From NCBI GenBank assembly GCA_004194705.1, contig SADC01001267.1, positions 1 through 64,000 of the forward strand: a stretch of 64,000 nucleotides of DNA. The letters run 5' to 3'. Source of the DNA: Ditylenchus dipsaci. Its lineage: Eukaryota > Nematoda > Chromadorea > Rhabditida > Anguinidae. The notes beneath the pieces are model-generated. The model had not been told where the DNA came from. It did no database searches and saw only the letters and a program-made list of their open reading frames with translations. Every line of letters starts with the position of its first letter. Positions within the stretch are counted from its first letter, which is position 1. This document shows, in pieces, positions 44,201-56,200 of this stretch. A program made the position numbers and the translations under genes.

Positions 44201-47200
44201 AGTCTCTTTATGCATTTATGATCACGAGTTTATGATCAAGAGTCTTGCTCGGAATCATGGCTAAGGTAATAATTGAGTGCGCGCATCTCTAACCTATCAA
44301 GCCCCCTGCAACCCCTTCGAGGGCTTGGTTGCTTGGAGTTAAGATGCGCACACCCACATACCTTAGACACAAATCACTCGAAAGGGACTCTAGATGCATG
44401 AAAAATGTATTCATATAGTCGGCGCTCGATATAACGTCCCTCAAGGGACCGGCCAAAATAGGAAGTTATAACGAGCGGACGTTATATCGAGCGTCGTTTT
44501 TATCGAGAATACATTGTAGTCTGGTCAAAATAAGACAGGGCTCCCAAATGGGTTGATTAATCAGAAAAGGGTTGATTTTAGCAGGTCAAATCTGATGATT
44601 TTTAAAAAGGTTGATTTATCAGAAAAGGGTTGATTTTGAAAAAAGAAGGTTGATTTGTCTGATTTCTGCAAAAAGAAATAAAAACTTGTCAAATTTTCGA
44701 ATTCCAGCCAACATTTTATTCAAAATTTTCGCCTGCGGCGCAATTTCTTTCAAATTCTTTTTTCTCTTTTTTCTTTATTCTTTTGTTCTTCTGTATTTTG
44801 CTCGTTCAATAGTGTTGTGTTTCTTTTTAGAAAGATGCCTCCTCACGCAAAGCACGAGTACAAAGCGCAATATGAAAAAGAGTTCAAAGGGATCCGCAAA
44901 GGAAAAGACGACTATCACGCTTTTTGCATCCCGTGCAAAGATGAAATCAACCTGACGTCGATGGGCAAAGCCGCAATTCGGGTGCACCAGGAGAAGCAGA
45001 AGCACAAGGAAAACGCCAAGGCCACCGGATCTACAAGGTTTCTTTTGCTTGGATATTTTTTATTATTTAATCTTTTCAGAGCTCTCTCCAACTTCCTACC
45101 AAGCCGAACTGCGCCGACTGCAATCGATGACAAAACTGCCGCTGCCGAAGGAGCCTGGGCTTTCCATGTCGCAACTCACAATCAAGCATTCTCTTCAACT
45201 GACTGTTGCTCGTCTGATGCTCTTTTCCGCACGATGTTCTCTGACTCTCAGGTGGCTAAGAAGTTCGGATGTGGGCAGATGAAAACCAAAGCAATTATAA
45301 CAGGTTTCTTTCTTCTTTTGATTTTCTTGTTACTTTTTTGATCTTTAGGTGTGATGGCGCCGTATTCCGTCCAATGTCTGCTTAAGGAACTGGGGGCTCA
45401 GCCATACTCTATCTCGACCGATGCTTCAAATCACAAGGAGATCAAGTTGTTTCCGCTCGTTATCAGGTTGGTTTTCCTTTTAACTTTGTTATTGATAATC
45501 GTTGCAGATTCTTCACCGCTGACAAGGGAGTTCAAGTCCGCCTGCTCGACATGAAGGATTTGCCAGGTGAGGATTCGCAACTCGTCGCCGACTTTATTGC
45601 TCAAATTCTGGACAAGCATGGTCTGAAGTGGCAGAATCTCGTCTCGTTTTGCGCCGACAACGCTCCCGTAAACTTTGGAGGACCGAGAATGCAAGGACCG
45701 AACAATGTCTTCAAGAAGTTGCTCCTCAAGAAGAAGAATCTTATTCCAGTTGGATGCCCTGCTCACGTCTTCCACAATGCCGCTCAGAAAGGTGCAGATC
45801 GTCTTCCGTTGGATATCGAAACCGTCATCTTCAAACTGGCAAGCTATTTCAAAGGATCGACAAGTCGGCATGAGCAGTTCAAGGATGTTTGCGAGTTTCT
45901 CGAGGTTTGAAGTTTCATTTTGAATCGGATTGACTTTGCATTTTTTAGACCAAATATGAGACAATTCCGACGCATGGTCCGACTCGATGGCTGACGCTGG
46001 GCAAAGTGATCAACAAGATTCTAAAGCTGTGGGAGCCACTGACTGCGCTATTCGGATTCGCCAACAAGCCGCCGCTATACCTCGAGAAGTTCTTCGCGTC
46101 GGAGGAATCACTTTCGGTTCTGCAGTTTCTCCAGAGTGTTCTGGGCGTCTTCGAGAAACCTTTGCTTCAGCTTCAGGTTTCGTTGCTTTCTTTTACTTGT
46201 TTATATTGTCCTGTTTTCAGAAATCAACAGCACTCTTGCCAGAACTGGTAGAAATCGTCAATTCTTTCAAGCAGATGGTGGTGGAACGGAAGGCGAAGGA
46301 ATTCTTCGGAGCAACAACTGCAACTTCTCTCGAGCGTTTGGACATGGAAGTGAAGGAAAGGCTGAGCGCGAGTTTCCAGGTTGACTTTTGTTTAAGTCAG
46401 CTTTTGTAACTCCTTCCTTCAGGATTTCTACACGACGGTCATCGCCTACATTGACAAGTGGATCCACGTGGAGTTCTTGCCGACCAACATCTCGTGGATC
46501 ATGCTGAAGGAGAACAACATCGAATACACGGAAGCAGTGGAGCTGGCAAAGCAAGTGGCGCCCGAAATCGCGGTCAATGATGAGCTTTTCAACGAGGTGG
46601 TGGAAGTCAATCGAATGCTGCGTCAAATCCCAGAGGATGTCTTCGAAGTCTATCAAGCGGAAACGAAGTGGCAAAAGATCTTCAAGGTAAGCGAGATTTT
46701 CGTTACAAAAATTTTGTAGATTTCTTAACATTTACTAAGTAAATTTTACTTTTAGGACAACGACTCTCTCCCGAATCTCTATCGTCTGGTCAGCATCATC
46801 TTCTCAATTCAGTTGGCGAATGCGTTCGTCGAGCGGGTATTCTCTTTGTGCAAGGCGCAATGGACTGATACAAGGAACTCGCTGCAAGTCGAAACTGTCA
46901 AGGCTCTTCTCCAAGTGCGTGTTAATTTCGATATGGACTGCGCCGGTGTCTACAATTTGCTGATGAAGGAAGAAACTTTACGAAGGAAAATTCAAGGAGG
47001 AGAGAAATGGAGTGATAAATTGTTTATGTTATTGATTGATGTAAAAAATGTAGAAATAAAATGCTTTGTACGATTGATTTGTCGTTGCGTAAAAAATCTG
47101 ATTTTTGATCCCAAAATCTGATTTTTTGTGTAATTTGTCTGATTTTTGAAATTTTGAGTTGGGAGCCCTGAAATAAGAATTTTTCGGGACGTTATATCGG

Positions 47201-50200
47201 CGTCGTTATATTGAGCGTCCACTATACCAGAGTTTATTCATGCGGTAAGCCCCACTATTCAAAACTATCTTCAAATTCCATCTTTTTGGGTCTCCAGGTG
47301 GCTTTTCAGGTTAGCTTACCTTGGTCCCCCAAGGCAAAAAGTCAAAGTGTGGTCAACAAAAAAAATTTCAAAGGTGTTCGACCGCCCCTGAAAATATGTT
47401 CTCCACGCTTTTCAAGTGCTAAAACGTCGAAAAGGGAGGAGATAACTTCATATTCGTGTTTCTCGACCCCGATTTTATGAGAAAGCCGCGCGTTTTTTTG
47501 ATTCTGAGAGAGAAAAAAAATTTTCGAACCACAGGGGGTATCATGGTTTTTTAGTCAAAATTTGAAAAAATCTAAATTGGCTCCTTTTGAATTTAAAAGG
47601 GATTAAGGGCTGTATAGGGAGGGGAAGGGAATAAAAGGGGGCACTAATCACACAGGGGCACTAACAAGAAGATGTTGAACATAGTTTCGAATACTGGGGC
47701 CTACCGCATAAATAAACTCTGGTATGCATGCTTTTTCATGCATCCAGAGTCACTTTCGAGTGATTTATGTCTAAGGTATGTGGGTGTGCGCATCTCAACT
47801 CCAAGCCCCCGAAGAGGGCGCAGGGGCTTGAGAGTTAGAGATGCGCATACCCACATACCTTAGACATGATTCCGAGAAGTACTCTTGATCTTTTTTCTGT
47901 CACAGATTTCCTCATTTCTGTCACAGATTCAGTTCTCGACACGAAATCAACAATTTTAAAATTTTTTGTGTGAAATTCAGGGTGAGCAAAGACCAGGTGG
48001 CTGGAGACCCACTCCGGAATGGCCAAAAGGCCAAAATTATTGGTTTTTTGGGGTTTACTAAAGGGGGAGTAAACTTTTGAGAAAATCGATTGAGCGGATC
48101 AGGTTTCGGGTCCGATCGGCTTAATCACTCAGAATTCCAGGTTTATGCTGGTTTCGAGTGGTTCAGGTGGAGTTGTGGGCGATTAAGCCGATCGGACCCG
48201 AAATCTGATCCGTTCAATCGGTTTTTCTCATAAAGTTACTCCCCTTTAGTAAACCCCAAAAAACCAATAATTTTGGCCTTTTGGCCATTCCGGAGTGGGT
48301 CTCCAGCCACCTGGTCTTGCTCACCCCTGAATTTCACACAAAAAATTTTAAAAATTGTTGATTTCGTGTCGAGAACTGAATCTGTGACAGAAATGAGGAA
48401 ATCTGTGACAGAAAAAAGTGAATTTGGTACAAAAAAAAGTGAATCTGGTACAAAAAAATGGTGAATCTTGACAAAAAAAAGTATTGCCCCTAAAAAAACC
48501 AGATACCCCCCTGTGGTTCGAAAATTTTTTTTCTCAGAATCAAAAAAAAACGCGCGGCTTTCTCATAAAATCGGGTCGACAAAAACACGAAATGAAGTTA
48601 TCTTCTCCACCTGATCACTCCCCGTGGGGGGGGATTCATCACTGCAACCATAATTGCTATTTACCGCATTTTTTTGAAAACGCGTAGGCATGCCCTTTGA
48701 TTGAGGTGTTTTTTTTAATTTCACGGTATGTATTAGGGTAGGATTCGGTTTGTTAACTGCTTGTAACTACAACTAATGGTTGGGGATAGCCATATGGCCG
48801 GCCATTTGACCAACCCTTTCACCTTAGATCATGGAAAATTTCCAGCTGTGAAAGCTTATAGTAGAAAGAATTGCGAAAATGGTCGAGTTTGGCCATATAT
48901 CAACCATATGCTCGGTTATATGACCGGTCTCAAAATGGCCGGCCATTGCTTAAACCTGACTGAAACTGAAATGTTTTAAATAAGATGTTGGAAGTTGTTG
49001 TGACTTCGATTCATATTCAGAATATGCATCTCTATTCAGACCATGAAAATCCAGACGGCTCTCCATTTTTTTTATATTCCTCTTTTTAGGAATTGAAAGG
49101 AATTAGGGAAGCGTGAAATGGTGGCGCCAATTTAATCCCATTGTTTTCATTGCCTCCAAACACAACAAAGGGGCACACCCCCTAGGGTACTACTAAATCT
49201 TGCTGTTTTTCTTTTTTTCGCCTTCTTTTTGAGGGGTCTAGCTAGAAAGAACGGCCAATGGGTAGGTGGTGTTAGTAGTAAAGCAGGCATGGCAACTCCA
49301 AAATCCTTCCATTTTATGGATTAGCGGACTAGACTGGAGGGAAGACCTCATAGCACAGCTCTTTTTGGTGGTGTAGTTAGCTGGGAGCGGTTGTGCTTCC
49401 ATTATATGGGATGATGAATAGCCTTTGTTGGCTACTAGCTTTGATTTTTGCGTTAGGGCAATGAATTTGACCATTTTTTCAGATACCTTGTCTTCTCTGC
49501 AAATGTCTAACCAACCATCTAAGGATTTGAATTCAATTAACAACAATGCAAAGAAGTTCGATTGTGTGTCCACAAAAAGAGTGACAACCGACTTAGTATT
49601 GCTATGAAAAAAAAGGTGAACGAGAAAAAGAACTTAGCTTTGGTTGAGCCACAAAAATTGGAAAGGAGAGTTTGAGAAGAAATGAGTCCACTTCACTGTG
49701 CTCTAATCTATGATGTCGTCAGAATCTTCTGAAAACACAACTTCTCCCTCTTCTATTGGTATTTTTATTAATTTTCTGATAAAAAAATTCGAAAAATGGA
49801 AATTCAATTTAAATTTGCAGTTCTGACTCTTTGCCATCTACATCAGCATCTTTGTCACCAAACCAGCCATCAACAAGTTCGTCAAATTCGCTTTCTTTCA
49901 ATTTCCAATCTGCCCCAGGTAATTTTATATTTGCCTGTGTCATAAATAAGTTCGGTTTTTACAGATAAAATGTTTGTGGCATTGTTTTTCTTTATAAAAT
50001 CTTTAACAATTTTTTTAAAGTTGATATATGGCTTCCGATCCAAGATTGTAATCTACAAAATGAGAGGTCAACTATTAAAAGTTGTCAAAAATTTATAGAA
50101 AAACATAGCACCACAAGTTTCATTTGAAAAAAACTGAACGTATTTATGACACAGCCTAATATTTTTTCATTTATTTTTTTCATTTTTGATAAATTTAGGC

Positions 50201-53200
50201 TGGGAAGTAAGAGTGCACCGAAATGGCCGTCTCATCTATATTGGTAAAAATTTTGGTGTTAAGGCTTTGTGCACTTTTTCCTATTTTGTTTGAATTTGTT
50301 TTAAATTTCATTCTTTCGGCTGTTTTATACAACTTTTTTTAAAATTAGGTGAACGCTCGCCAACGGCAAAACTCGCCAACCAAAAACTTGCCAACAGCGA
50401 AAACTGGCCAACAGCAAAACTCGCCAAAGCAAAACTCGCCAACGGCAAAATTTGCCAAACAAAAACTCGCCAACGCATCACAACCCCCACCGACCCCAAA
50501 AACTACTTTTTCAGGACTGCTCAAAACCATTTTTAATTAATTATTTTGCCATAAAAAGACCAGAAAGGATATTTGAAGAGGGACAAATAGCTGCATTGTG
50601 ATGTGAAGGGACAATATAAGGGCCACTTTTTTAAGATATTTACAATCCTTAGAGTAATTATTCTCTGAGTGTTAAGGCTCACCGTCAAACCCAGTAACTA
50701 TGGTGGAGGAAAAGTATACATACATCACTATACCAATGAAGTTTAGCTGAGTGGATCTCGAGGTTTTTAGGTCTAGGCCGGAGCTTTTCGGAGCGTCTGC
50801 CTGAATTTTGGATGGCTGAGCCTGTGGTCCGGCTTGGAATTAGAGGCGCACTGCTGTTCGGGAAAAGGATGAGGGTTCAAATTCCCGTAAGGACATACTG
50901 TCTTTACTTTATCTATTTTTTATCGATTTCACTGACTACTAGGTCCAAAAACCATCTAGCAATCGATTGCGACTCTTTCCAGCACTGCTTCACTGTCAGC
51001 GAATGCCCTAATTTTGTGATTTCATGGAAATGACAAAATTGCGTAGGATGGCGTGGGATTGGACATAGTTGAGTCCTTTTTTGAATTCTAACCGTAACTC
51101 AGTATTACTTTCTTCTCTGTTTGATAGCTCAAATGAAAGATTAGAAACTTGGCTACATTCTTGTAAATGAAACGTGTAACTTATAGAAAAAAGTCAGATA
51201 ATATCAGTTAAACCAGTCAAAGAAACCCTTTAAACCCATCGATTTCCAAAAATTTAGCCGATTTTGTCCCGTAAATAACCTCCAATAGGTGTGTAACCCT
51301 GTGATGATAATTTTGTGGAATAGTCAGGAGTGTGAGTATCATTCTGACACCAAACTCGTAAATAAAATGAGATGAAAAAAAAGACGTGCAGCCAGTGTAG
51401 TCGAACCTGTGACCTAGACGATGCTTATATAAGGTTGCCCGCTCCCTTTAATTATATAGTAGTTGCTCTAAGATGCTATCGTAAATTAATGTAGTTTGTT
51501 ATTGTATTTTCACATGACTTACTTATTCTTAAACGAGATAAATATATGTATCCTTTGCAAAATAAAAAAATTAAAAAATTCCTGAAAAGATTTAAAATGT
51601 ATATTTGTGGGTTTCGCAATGGCAAGTTCTGCGTTGGCGAGTTTTTCGTTGGCGAGTTTTTCGTTGGCGAGTTTCGCCGTTGGCGAGATTTGACGTTGGC
51701 GAGTCTTTCACGTTGGCGAGTTTTCGCGGTGGCAAGTTCTTGCATTGGATAGTCTTTTGCGTTGGCGAGTCTTTTGTTGGCAAGTTGGTTGCGTCCCAAA
51801 AAAATTCAACACAACCCCAAAAAGATGATCAAATCTAGAATAAAAAAATCTCAATTAAGATCATGTAAATAAACGAACCACCTGGCATGCACCTGTAATT
51901 CTCGAAAGCTACATGCCAAATGGCAGCGAAGAAGATGCTGAAAACAAGCAGTCAGTTTTCACACATTCTTCTACGAAATAGCTAACAATCTGGTTTATAG
52001 ATACATTTGTGCCAGAAGGACGGTCACCCATAATGATGACACTGAGAGGATGAGAAGGACTCAGCCAACCGACAAATCTAATAAAAGCATAAATCTGCCA
52101 GAACAAGTGTTTGTTGCCAAGCCAAAGCAGTCAAATTTCTACAGAGACAAGATTTCTCTCGACTACTCTTTGAAAATGAGGTTCTGCCAACTTATAATCG
52201 AGCTTTTTTTCTTCATCCCAATTTTCAGAAAGCATTGAGCCTTTACAACGAGAGCACCTATCTTAAGCATATTATCCAAAGAATACGGCATAATCCATCA
52301 AAGTTTGAAGTATTTGAAAGAAATAGAGAGCTAGTCGAATTCTTAAACCTGTTTGCTGATCGAACTCAACCCCTTCCTACTGGATGGCAAAGTGCAAGGC
52401 ATTCTGGCACTGTCAACAATGAACAGGTTACTGCTGTTAAAAGGGCATGCTCGCCGTCGATGGAAGTATTTTTAAAGGCGGGTACCTGGTCGATTCAAAC
52501 AAGAATTATTTTAAAATAAATTTTAGTCGAGTACCCTGCGGGGAATAAGTAATAAAAAACACTTTCCACATTTAATAGCATTGGTGGCCTAGTGGGATAG
52601 AGGCAGCGGACTGGGAAAGTTGTTCGTCGGTTCGATTCCCACTGCAGGTAGAATTTTCCTCGACTTTTCCAAAATTTCGTCAAATTATTGCTCGTTTGAA
52701 TTTCGCTGGTACCCGCCTTTCAAATATATCCATCGGCAACGAGCATGCCCCTTTAAAATCCTAAGAGTATAGTCGAACCTGGATATAAGAGCACTCCTCG
52801 GCACTGGCCAAAGGTGATCTTATATGGGACCGCTTTTGTATCCAGATTTTACTGTACTATCCAAAAATGCTCAATATCAATTTCAGAAACTATTTATTGA
52901 TCACAGGTCAAGAAAGATAACCCTCATTGACCCTCGACTGCCGGAAGAAATCAAACAAAGGCGAGCAAGAAGTGCACCACCTACTCGAAGACTCGTAATT
53001 TTTTCTTCACTAGATTCTTCAGACTAAATTGGCTATGCTAAACTTTCAAAGCACTTTGATCAAGAAAAGGTTCTATAAATATTTTGCTGAATGAGAAAGA
53101 AATAAAGGACATATATTGTTTTGCTTTCATCGATTTCTATTCCAATTTAGCAGTTGGATGTGGGCAACGATTAAATGGAAATGCTATCTGGGATGTTGTC

Positions 53201-56200
53201 AACAGAGCAGATGAAATTCAAACCTATTGGCTGAACGACTTCCTGAAATCGCTCCAAAAGTGTGCAAAAAGTTAAAAATCATCAGCAGGGTTGGTGAGGC
53301 TGCTCTTGTTAGGTTTGCCAATGACCTGGATTTGATCACTGCTATTAGGTATTTTACTACTTTCCTAATAAAATTTCGAATAATTTTCAACTTCAGTGTG
53401 CTTGATCAAACGACAAGACCAGTCCCTACCAACGAGTTTGAGGAAAAGTTGACATATTTTTACAGCTCACTGCAAAGAGGAGGCTATGGACAAGGACCTG
53501 GAAAAATCCGGTTAGATAAAAAGGCAGCGAGGCGTTTGATCCTTTTTTTATTTTTTCAAAATTTTTGTTATTGGGCGTTTTGGTGAATGACTTTTTCACT
53601 TTTTTCAACTTAGGCGAAGTCTCTGGCAAGTTATGACAGGCTCAAATGTGAGTCCCAAACAATTAAAAAACGAAAATTTGAAAAAAGGCAAATTCAAAAA
53701 ATTGGAAAGGGGGCCAAACAGCTACGCACTGATAAAACAAACTATTGACGCCTAATTTTCGTTCTAAACCTGTTTTTTCAGCTTTCGATTGAGGCGAAAC
53801 CAGTTGATGAATGACGCCTACGAGAAAATTTTGGCTGTTGATGCTACCCATTTAAAGAAATACCATATGACTGTTACTTTTGATGAGGAGGATGGGTTTG
53901 ACATTGTTGACTTAATTACTATTTTTCTATGGCATTGTTTAGGCTAGACTATGGTGGGCCATCCCGAGAACTTTTCTTTCTGCTATCCCGAGAACTCTTC
54001 AACCCCTACTACGGCCTTTTCGAGTATTCAGCCAATGATACCTATACTGTTCAGATGAGTCCAATGTCCAAGTTTGTGGATAACCATCTGCAATGGTTTG
54101 CTTTCACTCTTGTGTATCTTTTTTTTTATTCGTTATAAATTGCTTTAGGATGGAACTATGTGGTCGAATTCTTGGTTTGGCACTCATCCACAGATGTTTG
54201 ATTGACACATTCTTCACCCGCGCCTTTTACAAATTTTTGCTTCGCCTGTGAGTTTAGCTTCCTTGTAAATGACTTTACAGAGTTTTAATAATATTTGTGT
54301 AATATTAATATTTGTGTTATCTCCAGGCCTTACACAGTAAGTGACCTTCAGTCAATGGACCAACAATTCTACACCTCATTGAAGTGGATCAGGGAAAACC
54401 GAATAACATCAGATTTGGAACTCACTTTCAATGCTACTGAAGAGGTGGCAGGCGAGGTAATTTTTATAATCATGGTACAGGGTGTTTCAAAAATTTGGCA
54501 ACTTTGGTTTTGGCCATAAAATTATAAATTAACAAATCTGAAAGCTACCACAAGACGCTAAAAACCCTGTAGACTAACCTTAAAATTGCTACCCCTCGTT
54601 GGGAATCACTAAATTAAGCTTAGAAAAAGCTTAAAAGGGGAGGGGAAACTTTATATACGCATCGCCTTTTGTCGAAGTTCTAGTCCCTCTGAGGGTGCTT
54701 TAATTTAATTTTTTAGTAAGTTTTTTAACTTTTAGGTCTAAAAATCATCGAGCAATCGATCGCAACCATTTCCAGCACTGCTTTGCTGTCAGTAACTGCC
54801 TCAATTTTGCGATTTTTGGCAATGACTACCAAAATCAAAGGAAACTAGCCAAAATGATGCGTACTAGGAACTGAGATTTTTCGCGATTTTAATTTACATG
54901 ATTTTATGCAACCGTATGCTGGTTTTTTTTATATTTTTTATATTTTTTTTTTATATTTTAGCCTTAACTTTATACCAACTTTTCATCTGTATGAAAGCTC
55001 AAATGAAAGGGAGCAATATGAGTATAACCACCCCACTCAATATTAGTATAACCACCCCACTCGATATTAGTATAACCACCCCACTCGATATTAGTATAAC
55101 CACCCCACTCGATATTAGTATAACCACCCACTCGATATTAGTATAACCACCCCACTCGATATTAGTATAACCACCCCACTCAATATGAGTATAACCACCC
55201 CATTTGAAATTTTCACTTTTTAAAATGGCGCGTTTTCCACATAGTTCATTGTTGAAGCATTTGCTGCACCACTATCTTAGTCAATTAATTGAGGGGGTTA
55301 TACTCATATCGAGTGGGGTGGTTATACTAATATCGAGTGGGGTGGTTATACTCATATTGAGTGGGGTGGTTACTAATATCGAGTGAGGTGGTTATACTAA
55401 TATCGTGTGAGGTGGTTATACTCAAATTTAGCCAAAAAGACTAATAACCCATCGTCAATTGCTGATTCTTTCCCCTTATCGATTTTCATGACAACAACGA
55501 CGGCTGTGGCGAAGGAGGTTTGAGCGGGAAAATGGGAACTTGGAAACTGATTTCAGGCAGACGACCGCCGCTTATTTTGCTCTTCAAAAGGTAAAAAATA
55601 CATCAAGGTTTTATTCGATGAAGGAGGATCATATGACTATCCGGAACGCAATTGGAATGCTTCAGTTCGCCCCGTGCCAATGAGTCTGAGAAATTAAAAA
55701 GTAATAATTATACAATATGCCTTTCGCTATTGTTAATAAATAATGTTTTTTATACTCATATCTTGCAGATAGTAACACTCATATCGAGTGGGGTGGTTAT
55801 ACTCATATTGAGTGGGGTGGTTATACTAATATCGAGTGGGGTGGTTATACTAATATCGAGTGGGGTGGTTATGCTCATATTTAGCCAATGAAAGCCCAGA
55901 AGATTGGCTACATTTTGACACTAAACTTGTAAATAAAAGGAGAAAAAAATAGGGTTTGCACCCAGTGGTAGTCAAACCTGTGACCTAAGGCGATGCGTAT
56001 ATAAAGTTCCCCCCCCCTTTAAAGGACCATGAAACTTGATACGCACAGCAATTTGGAAATTTTGAATTCGCGCGGGACCACCCTACTTTTTTCAATAATG
56101 TTTTCGAATTGTTTTTGTTTGCGTGTAAAATTTTTTCAAAATATATAGAACCGTTTACTAGACGAGCCCAACGTTGCTCGACATTGCCAGATCGGACGAC

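Larger units (their letters stand above)
44416..47224. mobile_element. TA-flanked CGATATAACG element hosting the hAT
   Basis: The left end TAGTCGGCGCTCGATATAAC and the right end GTTATATTGAGCGTCCACTA are inverted, each bordered by TA. Removing the hAT insertion (44536-47178) leaves about 170 bp. This is a small Tc1/mariner-type MITE sitting inside an older hairpin repeat. Confidence 0.75.

Noticed and set aside
49238..49573. 111-codon minus-strand frame inside the HECW region
   Set aside because: No recognisable domain; it overlaps a plus-strand stretch that could itself be a HECW linker exon.
52583..52655. tRNA gene (also 59222-59290)
   Set aside because: Good A and B boxes but the acceptor stem does not pair and the copies lie in palindromic repeats; a tRNA-derived element is more likely.
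55018..55885. CRISPR-like array of regular 24-bp repeats
   Set aside because: Units are contiguous without unique spacers, occur in both orientations, and the window is eukaryotic with no cas genes.
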